NCBI RefSeq assembly: GCF_000166295.1
Contig: NC_017506.1
Span: forward strand, 1,116,001-1,180,000
Direction of reading: 5' to 3'
DNA: 64,000 bases
From: Marinobacter adhaerens HP15
GTDB taxonomy: Bacteria > Pseudomonadota > Gammaproteobacteria > Pseudomonadales > Oleiphilaceae
A model generated the notes under the pieces. That model made no database searches, was not told the origin of the DNA, and saw only the letters and a list, made by a program, of their open reading frames with translations. Below are positions 47,368-55,858 of the stretch, in pieces. Every line of letters starts with the position of its first letter. Position 1 is the stretch's first letter. The position numbers were made by a program, and so were the translations under genes.

Positions 47368-47757
47368 TTACCGTGACAGGAAATGTCCTTCACCGAGCAC
47401 GGTTTCAGCACGCAGGTATTCCTGAATCACGGGGGAGCAATTGAGGTAGAAAAGCAGCAGTTCGCGCTGCACATCCTGATCCTGAATTCGGGCGGCAAAA
47501 CTGATCAGCTCCCGGATGTTCTCGTCGCTTTCGGCACTGCTGGAAGGCATCCCGAAACTCTTTCCGTACCGGGTTTTAAGCAGGCTGGTGAGGCGCTCGA
47601 GGTGAAACTCGCCAGTGTGGGTAATGTGCGGCAGGATTCTGAATGCTTCCTTGTTGCCGGATGCGCCTGTCCCGAACAATCCGGATTGGCTGTCCTGACT
47701 GGAGCCGTCATCGTGGAGAAACTCCGCCCCCAGCTTTCGCCACAATTCTTTCAGCAT
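47368..47757 (-). CDS. Hypothetical protein
   Basis: A 129-residue, probably cytoplasmic protein without signal peptide or membrane segment. No family recognised. Helical C-terminal half with the segment A-A-R-I-Q-D-Q-D-V-Q-R-E-L-L-L-F-Y-L. It stands apart from the protease operon (42 bases plus its promoter) and is divergent from RmuC. The 286-base gap upstream holds only promoters. Confidence 0.6.
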   Translation of the reverse strand: MLKELWRKLGAEFLHDDGSSQDSQSGLFGTGASGNKEAFRILPHITHTGEFHLERLTSLLKTRYGKSFGMPSSSAESDENIRELISFAARIQDQDVQRELLLFYLNCSPVIQEYLRAETVLGEGHFLSR

Positions 47758-48043
47758 GATCTGTTATCCATTTCTGATCCCGTCCGTGCCCGTCATACGG
47801 TTACCAAAGGGTAATAACCACTTGGCGGGTGAACATTTTACCCTTTTAGACGATATTACGTTGGGCGTCCAGAGCTAGATGCCCGGGCTTCGAATTATTG
47901 CCAAACAGTCGTGGTCCTTACTGGCAGCACCAGTCAACTTGACGGTGCGCCGGGCAAAAGGTTCCCTGCGTGGGTTAGACTGTGTTCAAGCAGAATCGTA
48001 CCGATCATTCATCTGAAAAGAGTTTTAATGGGAGTATTGCCAG

Positions 48044-49519
48044 GTGCCTGAAGCCATCATGGAACAGATGTTGTCCCGTCCTGATCTGATGGCGGCGCTG
48101 ATGGTTGTTTTGATTCTTCTGGTCGTTCTGAAAGGGCTTCGGGGCAGGAATGGTCGACTTGAGCAGGACGTCGAACATTGGAGGCAGCATGCCGCAAGCC
48201 TCGAGAACCGACTGGCCGGGCTTGAGTCGGAGCTGGAGAGCCGGAAAGAGCGCTTTGCGCAGGTGGAAAGCGAACGTCAGACCCTGAGGGCAAAGGCGGA
48301 AGAGCTGTCCGAAGCGCTGGGTGAGGCCCGCATGTCGCTCCGGGAGCAGGAAGTGACAATTGATAAGGAGCGCCGGTCAGCCAGTGAGAAGCTGGAGCTG
48401 CTTGAGCGTAACCGTGACGCCCTGAAGCAGGAGTTTGAAAACCTTGCCAACAAGATTTTCGAGCAGAAGAGCGAGCGTTTCAGCCAGCAGACACGAACCA
48501 GCCTGGATACCCTGCTTAATCCGTTCAGGGATCAGCTGCAGGACTTTCGAAAGCGCGTCGAGGACGTGTACACCAATGAAACCCGGGACCGTCAGGCCCT
48601 GCGCAGTGAGATCAAATCACTACAGGACCTGAACCGACAGATCACTGAAGAAGCCGCCAATCTGACCCGCGCACTGAAGGGTGACAAGAAAATCCAGGGC
48701 AACTGGGGTGAGCTGATTCTCGAGCGTGTACTGGAAAAGTCCGGCCTTCGTAAGGGCGTTGAATACGACACCCAGGGCAGTTATCGGGACAGCGATAATC
48801 AGCTGTATCGGCCGGATGTCATCGTGCATCTGCCAGACAACCGTAACCTGATCATTGATTCCAAGGTGTCGTTGGTGGCTTATCAGCAGTGGGTCACGGA
48901 AGACGAGGATTCCGTGGTCAGGGAAGAGGCTTTGAAACAGCATGTTGAGGCCGTTCGAAATCACATCCGTACGTTGAGTGAAAAAGACTACAGCCAACTG
49001 CATGGCCTTCATTCGCCGGATTTCGTGCTTTTGTTCATGCCAATCGAGCCTGCCTTTGTGGCGGCGTTTCAACAGGACGAGAACCTTTTCGCAGAAGCCT
49101 TTGAGCGAAAGATTATTGTGGTAACTCCAACAACCTTGTTGGCAACATTGAGAACAATCGAAAACATCTGGCGTTATGAGCGTCAGAGCCAGAATGCCCG
49201 ACGAATCGCCGAGCGGGCAGGCGCGGTTTATGACAAACTCAGGGTGTTCGTGGAAGCGATGGAACGCCTTGGCACCCAGTTGCATACCGCCCAGGGAACC
49301 TACGACTCGGCCATGAACACCCTGACCCGCGGGCGGGGTAACCTGATCTCGCAGGCCAATCGCTTTGTTGAGCTGGGTGTTCGGGTCAAGAAAGAATTGC
49401 CCAAGGGGATCATGGATCAGGCGGAAGTGGACGATTCCGACGAATTCCTTCATTCCGGGGACGACGACCGGCCTGATTCTGAGGAGCAGGCGATTGGTGC
49501 AGATAACGAGCAGGAGTAG
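48044..49519 (+). CDS. rmuC: DNA recombination protein RmuC
   Basis: A 491-residue protein with an N-terminal membrane anchor, a long coiled coil (residues about 35-140) and the RmuC nuclease-like core (K-I-Q-G-N-W-G-E-L-I-L-E-R-V-L-E-K-S-G-L, P-D-V-I-V-H-L-P, I-I-D-S-K-V-S-L). RmuC limits inversions at short repeats. Start is GTG 48044; an ATG five codons later is equally possible. It is followed by a periplasmic hypothetical protein with six bases between. Confidence 0.93.
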   Translation: MPEAIMEQMLSRPDLMAALMVVLILLVVLKGLRGRNGRLEQDVEHWRQHAASLENRLAGLESELESRKERFAQVESERQTLRAKAEELSEALGEARMSLREQEVTIDKERRSASEKLELLERNRDALKQEFENLANKIFEQKSERFSQQTRTSLDTLLNPFRDQLQDFRKRVEDVYTNETRDRQALRSEIKSLQDLNRQITEEAANLTRALKGDKKIQGNWGELILERVLEKSGLRKGVEYDTQGSYRDSDNQLYRPDVIVHLPDNRNLIIDSKVSLVAYQQWVTEDEDSVVREEALKQHVEAVRNHIRTLSEKDYSQLHGLHSPDFVLLFMPIEPAFVAAFQQDENLFAEAFERKIIVVTPTTLLATLRTIENIWRYERQSQNARRIAERAGAVYDKLRVFVEAMERLGTQLHTAQGTYDSAMNTLTRGRGNLISQANRFVELGVRVKKELPKGIMDQAEVDDSDEFLHSGDDDRPDSEEQAIGADNEQE

Positions 49520-49524
49520 ATGCC

Positions 49525-50379
49525 ATGGCAGTATTATTTGGAACAGGTCGCTGTTTTGTCCTGGGGGCCGCCCTGGCTTCGGTGCTCCTGGCGGGGCAGG
49601 CGCTGGCGCTGGCGCCCGAACATGAAACCCGCAGGCTGATGCTGGCTACGGAAGAGGCCGTTGTTGCAGAGAACTGGGGGGAGGCTGCGGAATACCTCAA
49701 CCGGTTGCAGCAACTGGAGGGGGAAAAGCCGGAAGACTACTATTTTTATCGGGGCCGCGTGATGCTCCAGTCCTCCCATCTGAACGAGGCCCAGTCGGCC
49801 CTTGAGACCTATGTAAGCCGTGCCGGTGCGGAGGGTGCCCACTATCAGGAGTCCCTTCAGCTGATCACCTCTATCGAGAAGACCAGGCGACAGAACGCTG
49901 TCGCACCACAGGCTGCTGGCGAAAGCGAACCGGTTGCAATTATTGAACCAGCGGGTGAGGGCCGGGTTGAGTCACTGCGCAAGCTCTATCTGGCGGATTC
50001 AGACCGTGAAGCCTTGACCCTTCATATCAACAGCCTTCTTGAACTCGCAGGCTGGCGCCGTGATCAGGCAGTGGTGCGGCTGGACCGGCCGGCAGATGTG
50101 GAATATCGCCTGGGAACCCAGGGAGACGAGATTCAGGTGCAGGAAATCAGGCGAGCCGAAGATGGCCGTATACTGAGGAGCACCGAGCCGATGTCGGTGT
50201 TTGGCATTAACCCCCAGGTTGAGTGGCGTTGTGAAGCCGCTGTTTCGACCTGCTGGGTTTACGATCCAAGGGATGGCTCCCGCCTGCTTCAACTGGCCGC
50301 GAACCGTGAGCGGGTTCAGGAGATTGCTGAGACGCTGGGGCAGTTGATCCGGACACTTCAGCTACCGTCCGGATCCTGA
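49525..50379 (+). CDS. Periplasmic TPR-like hypothetical protein
   Basis: A 284-residue protein with a signal peptide cleaved near A-L-A-L-A. Residues 30-110 carry helix pairs typical of TPR (A-A-E-Y-L-N-R-L-Q-Q-L-E-G, Y-Y-F-Y-R-G-R-V-M-L-Q-S). The C-terminal part contains two cysteines (C-E-A-A-V-S-T-C) that may form a disulfide. Family not recognised. It follows rmuC by six bases and converges with the AraC gene. Confidence 0.7.
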   Translation: MAVLFGTGRCFVLGAALASVLLAGQALALAPEHETRRLMLATEEAVVAENWGEAAEYLNRLQQLEGEKPEDYYFYRGRVMLQSSHLNEAQSALETYVSRAGAEGAHYQESLQLITSIEKTRRQNAVAPQAAGESEPVAIIEPAGEGRVESLRKLYLADSDREALTLHINSLLELAGWRRDQAVVRLDRPADVEYRLGTQGDEIQVQEIRRAEDGRILRSTEPMSVFGINPQVEWRCEAAVSTCWVYDPRDGSRLLQLAANRERVQEIAETLGQLIRTLQLPSGS

Positions 50380-50380
50380 T

Positions 50381-51400
50381 TCAATCAGGGAGGTTGCCTC
50401 GTTCGCCCTCCCGGTATGCGCCGGGCGTCACCCCCGTCCACTTCTTGAAAGCCCTGTGGAAGGTTGAGGGCTCGGTGAAGCCAACCTTGGCCGCGATGTC
50501 GTTGATGGGCAGGTCCTGCCGGCTCAGGTAGTAAATCGCCATATCCCGCCGTAGCAGGTCCTTGATTTCCTGAAACGAGGTGTTTTCCTGCTTCAGCCGG
50601 CGACGCAGCGTTTGCGGGCTGGTATGCAGCTCTGCGGCAATCCATTCGAAATCCGGTAACGGCTTTGAGAAATCTCGCCCGATCAGCGCACGAATCCGCC
50701 CCGTAAAGGTGTTGCTCTCGTCAGGCCGGGACAGCAGGTCTGCGGGCGACGTCTTCAGGAATTGCCGCATCTCCGGCTTGTCGCGGATAACTGGCGCAGA
50801 CAAGAAGCGTTTGTCGAAGGTGAGGGCAATCCTGTCGGATTCGAATGCCAGGGGGCAGTGGAAAATGTGCCGATATTCGTCGCCGTGGGGCGGCCGGGGG
50901 TAATCGAATTCGGCCTTTTCCAGTTCTATGGGTTGCCCGATGAGCCAGCTGCCCAAGCGATGCCAGATTACGAGGATGCTTTCCCTCAAGAAGAAACTGG
51001 GATCGTTAATTTCGCCTTCCATCCGCGCCACCAGTCGGGCTTTGTCCTCGCCGATTTCGAGCTCCATCGACACCATGGGCTCGAAGAGCCGGGAAAACTG
51101 GAAGGCTTGCCGGTACACCGATTCCAAGTTGGGGCAGTCAATCACCAGCGCACACATGGTTGCGAAGGTGCCTGTCCGGGCCCGCCGGGGCCCAAGCCCC
51201 ATGAACTCGTCCCCCATCCGGTTCCAGAGTACCTGCATAAGATGGCTGAACTGGTCGCTGCTGACCCGGGCCATCTCGATACGCAGGAGATCGGGCGAGA
51301 TTCCTGCCTCCCGGAGCATTTCCCGGGTATCAAAACCAAGTCTTTCAGCACCCCCCAGCGCAGCCTGAACAAAGTGCTTTGAAACCGTCAGATCGGACAT
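50381..51400 (-). CDS. AraC-family transcriptional regulator (arabinose-binding-like N-domain)
   Basis: A 339-residue regulator. The C-terminal 100 residues hold two helix-turn-helices (W-I-A-A-E-L-H-T-S-P-Q-T-L-R-R-R-L and I-N-D-I-A-A-K-V-G-F-T-E-P-S-T-F-H-R-A-F-K-K-W-T-G). The N-terminal half matches the OruR/ArgR-type ligand domain. Start at ATG 51400 (or 51412) fits the family; upstream extension lies antisense to the CoA transferase leader. It is divergent from the CoA transferase gene and may control it. Confidence 0.9.
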   Translation of the reverse strand: MSDLTVSKHFVQAALGGAERLGFDTREMLREAGISPDLLRIEMARVSSDQFSHLMQVLWNRMGDEFMGLGPRRARTGTFATMCALVIDCPNLESVYRQAFQFSRLFEPMVSMELEIGEDKARLVARMEGEINDPSFFLRESILVIWHRLGSWLIGQPIELEKAEFDYPRPPHGDEYRHIFHCPLAFESDRIALTFDKRFLSAPVIRDKPEMRQFLKTSPADLLSRPDESNTFTGRIRALIGRDFSKPLPDFEWIAAELHTSPQTLRRRLKQENTSFQEIKDLLRRDMAIYYLSRQDLPINDIAAKVGFTEPSTFHRAFKKWTGVTPGAYREGERGNLPD

Positions 51401-51595
51401 CACGCTCGCCATTCCATAAAAACGAAACCCATCATAAAACCCCGGCAGAACAATGCAACCGAAGCCGTCCGGACAGGCTGGTAGAAACGGCCAATCGGAA
51501 TGACGGAACCGGCAGTTGGCCCCGTTGGCAAAACCGGGCAGCATGAAGGAAACGAATGCTATTCGGACAACTCTCACAATAAAAAGGAGATCATC

Positions 51596-52717
51596 ATGGC
51601 GGGTCCTCTGACTTCGCTGAAAGTTCTGGACTTCAGTACCTTGTTGCCCGGTCCCTACGCCACCATGCTGCTGGCCGACATGGGGGCAGATGTATTGCGT
51701 GTGGAAGCACCGGACCGGGTGGATCTGACACGGGTGATGCCGCCCCATGATGCGGGGGTGAGCACGGCTCATGGTTTTCTGAATCGAGGCAAGAAGTCGC
51801 TCGGTCTCAACCTCAAAGAGCCGGGGAGCCGGGAAAAAGTCCTGGAGCTGGTCAAAGACCACGACATTGTTATCGAGCAGTTTCGCCCGGGAGTGATGGA
51901 CCGGCTAGGCATTGGCTACGAGGCCCTCAAGGCAGTAAATCCTCGTCTCATCTATTGCTCCATTACCGGTTACGGCCAGACCGGCCCCTACAAGGACCGC
52001 GCGGGCCATGACATCAATTATCTCTCCCTGGCGGGCGTCAGCAGCCACTGCGGCCGAGCCGACAGCGGGCCGCCACCAATGGGTATACAGATTGCAGATG
52101 TCGCTGGTGGTTCTCACCATGCCGTGATGGGCATCCTGGCTGCGGTAATTCACCGGCAACAAACCGGAGAAGGGCAGTTTGTTGATATCAGCATGACAGA
52201 TGCCGCGTTCGCGCTGAACGCCATGGCTGGGGCGGCCTGCCTCGCCGGAGGCCAGGAACAGAAGCCGGAACGCGCGTTGCTGAACGGCGGCTCCTTTTAC
52301 GACTACTACCAGACGCGCGACGGTCGCTGGCTTTCAGTTGGCAGTCTCGAGCCGCAGTTCGCTTCCCGCTTGTTCCACACCCTCGGGATCTCTGAGGTAA
52401 CCAGCCTCGCCATGAGCCAGAATCCTGAGCATCAGCAACACCTTAAAGCGGTTCTGAAAGAAAAGATTGCAGAGAAACCCCTGGCGGAGTGGCAGGAGAT
52501 TTTTGCCGACGAGGATGCCTGCGTGGAGCCGGTTCTGACCATTTCGGAGGCCGCCGAGCACCCACAGCTGAAGGCCAGGGACATGGTGATTGGTGTTGAT
52601 AGAGGGGATGGCACTCAACAACCGCAGATCGGATTCCCGATCAAGTTCGAGAAAACGCCATCGGAAACGTCCCGGATCGGGAAAATGCTCGGAGCTGATA
52701 ACGATCGGTTTCTTTAG
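51596..52717 (+). CDS. CaiB/BaiF family CoA transferase
   Basis: A 373-residue class III CoA transferase (often annotated alpha-methylacyl-CoA racemase-like). V-L-D-F-S-T-L-L-P-G-P-Y-A-T at the N-terminus, G-A-D-V-L-R-V-E, and the K-S-L-G-L-N-L-K segment are typical; the catalytic Asp is in Y-K-D-R-A-G-H-D-I-N-Y. AAGGAG precedes ATG 51596. It shares a divergent promoter region with the AraC regulator. The acyl acceptor is unknown. Confidence 0.9.
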   Translation: MAGPLTSLKVLDFSTLLPGPYATMLLADMGADVLRVEAPDRVDLTRVMPPHDAGVSTAHGFLNRGKKSLGLNLKEPGSREKVLELVKDHDIVIEQFRPGVMDRLGIGYEALKAVNPRLIYCSITGYGQTGPYKDRAGHDINYLSLAGVSSHCGRADSGPPPMGIQIADVAGGSHHAVMGILAAVIHRQQTGEGQFVDISMTDAAFALNAMAGAACLAGGQEQKPERALLNGGSFYDYYQTRDGRWLSVGSLEPQFASRLFHTLGISEVTSLAMSQNPEHQQHLKAVLKEKIAEKPLAEWQEIFADEDACVEPVLTISEAAEHPQLKARDMVIGVDRGDGTQQPQIGFPIKFEKTPSETSRIGKMLGADNDRFL

Positions 52718-52834
52718 AAGAAAATAACGTGAATAAGTGTTCAGTTTTGTCTGGCTGAAAAGGAGGGCTCTGCTAGTTTTATAAATGTCACCGGAAACGG
52801 TGGAACCGTAGTGAACAAATACAAGGAATACACT

Positions 52835-55507
52835 ATGAAGCTCAGGAAAACCCCGAGTGGCAAACATGCCCTCAGTCTAACTGTCGCGCTGCTTGGCAGT
52901 ACTTTGCTGGCAGGTTGTTTTGATAGCGATAACGACTCTTCCGGCCCCTCACAGGCTGAGGTGGATCCTAACCTTTTTCCGTCTGATGGTCAGCTAGAGG
53001 CGACCATCCGTCGAACTACGGGCGGCGTGCCTCATATCGTCGCTGACGACCTGAAATCTGCGGCTTTCGGACATGGCTATGCGCAGGCGCAGGACAATGT
53101 TTGTATGCTGGCTGAGGCGGTTGTGAAGGCCCGAAGCGAGAGAGCGAAGTACTTTGGGCCTGGACCGGATGCGGGATTTGGTGTCGGTATCAATATAGTC
53201 AATGACTTTAGTTACAAGGCTCAGCAGATATACGCCGGCGCAGAGGCCGAGTTCCCCACGCTGAGCCCTGAGAGTCGAGCGCTGATTGAAGGCTTTACAG
53301 AGGGGTACAACCGGTACGTCAACGAAACCGATGCCTCTCAGTTCCCTGTAGAATGTGCGGATCAGGATTGGGTTAAACCGATAACGCCGGTGGATTTGCT
53401 GGCTCATTATCGCATTGTTGGTCAGTACGCCAGCGGTGCGCTGTTTGCCACAGGGGCGGTTTTCCTCGCAGTTCCTCCGGGAGAGACTCCGGCACCGACA
53501 CCGGTAAGTTCGGTGACCAATGTTGATGAGGTTAATCAGCTTCTCAAGAACGTTGTGGCAACTGCAGAGGCTGGCGCGAAATCACAGACCAATTTCGCGG
53601 ATATGGGCCTTGCCAGTAACGCGTGGGGTATTGGTAGCGAGTTGACCGAGCAGGGCCGTGGCGCTCTCTTGGCAAACCCGCACTTTCCATACACAGGCCA
53701 TCGCCGGCTTTATGAAGTCCAGATGACTGTTCCAGGTTACCTGAACGTCCACGGCGCTGGACTGCTTGGTACGGCGATTCCTCTGATCAATTTTAATGAG
53801 AATCTTGCCTGGTCTCACACAGTAACAACCAGCCGTCGTTTTACCTGGTATGAGCTGGTACTCAAGGACGACGGAGAGTTTCTCACTTATGTGAAAGACG
53901 GAGTGGAAAAGCCGATCACCTCTGAGACCTATCAGATTGAGGTCGATATGGGGATGGCTCAACCTGTGGTTCTGGAGAGAACGTTCTACTTCTCCGAGTA
54001 CGGCCCGATGATCGCCGCGAACGCTGTCAGTAATCAGCTGCCATCCTGGGGTGACAACGGTGCGTTGAATACCTCCTCAATGGTGGCTCACACCTATCGT
54101 GATGCCAATGCCAACACTGGTGGTCTTCTGGACACCTGGTTGGGTATGAGTCGAGCCAGTAATCTTGAGGAGTTCCAGGGTGTCTTCCAGAACTGTGGTT
54201 CCACCCTCTGGACCAATACCACCTATGCGGATGATCAGGGCAATGCGTTCTACATCGACAGCAGCTCGGTACCGAACCTTTCCGAGAAAGCCATTGCGCT
54301 CGTGAATTTCAGAAGGGCAGGCAGTGCAGCATACGCTGGCCTCTTTGACCAGGGCGTTACGTTGCTCGACGGCAGACTCTCCCAGGAGGACTGGGTGGAG
54401 ACCGCTTGTGGTCCTTTGGTGCCTTATGACCAGAAGCCAAAACTGGTTAGATCGGATTGGGTACAGAACTCCAACAGCAGCTACTGGTCAACCAATCCGG
54501 ACGAGTTCCTGACAGGCTTCTCACCTCTGTTTGGTGATGAAAAAGCCCCTATCAATGCTCGGACGCGTCTGGGCATCAAGATGCTTCAGAATCTGATGGA
54601 TCCTGGCTTTCCGGATGCGCCGCTTCCAGCCGGACAGGACGGAAAGTTCAGTGCAGAAGAGTTGATCGGCGTAATCTGGAACAACCGGGCCTGGTATGCA
54701 GAACAGTTCCTGCCGGAGCTTTTGCAGCGTTGTGATGCGATTGGTAGTACGGCAGTTAATGGCGTCGATCTGTCTTCCTGGTGCCAATCTCTGAGCACTT
54801 GGGATGGCCTGTACAATCGGGACAGCGTGGGCGCTCATATTTTCCGGGTGTTCATGGCGAATTATCGTAATGATCTGGATTCAGATCTGACAACGCCGTT
54901 TAGCCCGGCTGACCCTGTAGGCACACCGGCGGATCCTTCCGACGAGAATGCAGGTACAGCGAGCGACACGATGCTTCTGGCGCTTGCTGATGGTGTGAGT
55001 GCTTTGCAGTCTCAGGGAATTTTGCCGACTGATGCATTGGGCGACCTGCAATATTACCGCGCTTCCGGTGGTGTGGTTCCCGGTTCCGGTGGGACTCCCG
55101 TTTTCCAGACCCAGCCAATTCCCTGGCACGGCGGTGACGGCAGCATTGACGGGGCTTTCAATGCGATCGGTGTGGTGACAGATCCGTTCCTGGAGGATAC
55201 CCGGTTCCCGCGGATTGCACCTTCAACCATCGATAACACAGCAGGGCTATCAGACGGCTCTGATGGCATCGACGGTTGGCTGATGGCCAGGGGTACTAGC
55301 TGGCACTTCGGGTTGGAATTTACGGACAATGGCCCGGAGGCTTATGGCCTCGTGAGTTATTCCCAGTCTACAGATGCCATGTCACCATTCTTCAGTGATC
55401 AGAGCGAGCAGTATTCCAACAAGGACTACCGCCAGTTGTTCTTTACTGAGGAAGATATTCAGGCAAACCTGTTGCCGCAGGGTGAGACTGTTATTTCTTC
55501 AGATTAA
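52835..55507 (+). CDS. Penicillin acylase family lipoprotein (N-terminal nucleophile amidase)
   Basis: An 890-residue Ntn-hydrolase with a lipoprotein signal (L-L-A-G-C). A predicted self-cleavage lies before S-N-A-W-G-I-G, whose Ser would become the N-terminal nucleophile. Upstream F-G-H-G-Y-A-Q-A-Q-D and downstream N-P-H-F-P support membership. Family members hydrolyse penicillins, acyl-homoserine lactones or aculeacin; the substrate here is undefined. AAGGA precedes ATG 52835. Confidence 0.9.
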   Translation: MKLRKTPSGKHALSLTVALLGSTLLAGCFDSDNDSSGPSQAEVDPNLFPSDGQLEATIRRTTGGVPHIVADDLKSAAFGHGYAQAQDNVCMLAEAVVKARSERAKYFGPGPDAGFGVGINIVNDFSYKAQQIYAGAEAEFPTLSPESRALIEGFTEGYNRYVNETDASQFPVECADQDWVKPITPVDLLAHYRIVGQYASGALFATGAVFLAVPPGETPAPTPVSSVTNVDEVNQLLKNVVATAEAGAKSQTNFADMGLASNAWGIGSELTEQGRGALLANPHFPYTGHRRLYEVQMTVPGYLNVHGAGLLGTAIPLINFNENLAWSHTVTTSRRFTWYELVLKDDGEFLTYVKDGVEKPITSETYQIEVDMGMAQPVVLERTFYFSEYGPMIAANAVSNQLPSWGDNGALNTSSMVAHTYRDANANTGGLLDTWLGMSRASNLEEFQGVFQNCGSTLWTNTTYADDQGNAFYIDSSSVPNLSEKAIALVNFRRAGSAAYAGLFDQGVTLLDGRLSQEDWVETACGPLVPYDQKPKLVRSDWVQNSNSSYWSTNPDEFLTGFSPLFGDEKAPINARTRLGIKMLQNLMDPGFPDAPLPAGQDGKFSAEELIGVIWNNRAWYAEQFLPELLQRCDAIGSTAVNGVDLSSWCQSLSTWDGLYNRDSVGAHIFRVFMANYRNDLDSDLTTPFSPADPVGTPADPSDENAGTASDTMLLALADGVSALQSQGILPTDALGDLQYYRASGGVVPGSGGTPVFQTQPIPWHGGDGSIDGAFNAIGVVTDPFLEDTRFPRIAPSTIDNTAGLSDGSDGIDGWLMARGTSWHFGLEFTDNGPEAYGLVSYSQSTDAMSPFFSDQSEQYSNKDYRQLFFTEEDIQANLLPQGETVISSD

Positions 55508-55523
55508 GACTTAAACCAGAATG

Positions 55524-55557
55524 AAAACGCCGCGCTCTGACGAGTGCGGCGTTTTTT
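55524..55557 (+). terminator. Terminator of the penicillin-acylase-type gene
   Basis: AAAACGCCGC and GCGGCGTTTTTT pair around a twelve-base loop, directly after the stop codon. The 260 bases that follow, up to the next terminator, show no gene. Confidence 0.85.
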
Positions 55558-55817
55558 GTTGCTCTTAGTCATGCCGTTGAGTTCAATTAAGAGCGCGATC
55601 TAACCACTTGTAAAGCGAGCAAGTCCCTGCTTTCTAGCCACCTTTCCTCCGCTACACGCCTGTTCCTCTGGCTATCTGGGCGCCGTCAAACATCTTCAGA
55701 ATTTATGGTTGTCCCAACAATGTCTGCGGCTGCATTGCTGCAAGAGCTCTGGGGGGGTGGAGGCTCTTCGATGTGTTGATGGTTCGTCTCTGACCCATGT
55801 GGGGGCTCGCCAAAAAA

Positions 55818-55840
55818 AAGCCCCGGCGATGCCGGGGCTT
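55818..55840 (-). terminator. Terminator of the VolA-like lipase gene
   Basis: AAGCCCCGGC and GCCGGGGCTT pair around GAT; on the minus strand this is followed by a T-run (eight A on the plus strand). Confidence 0.85.
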
Positions 55841-55858
55841 GTAGGCAGAAGCTAGTCC

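Noticed and set aside
50762..51382. 206-codon plus-strand frame opposite the AraC regulator
   Set aside because: Shadow of a gene with clear helix-turn-helix motifs.
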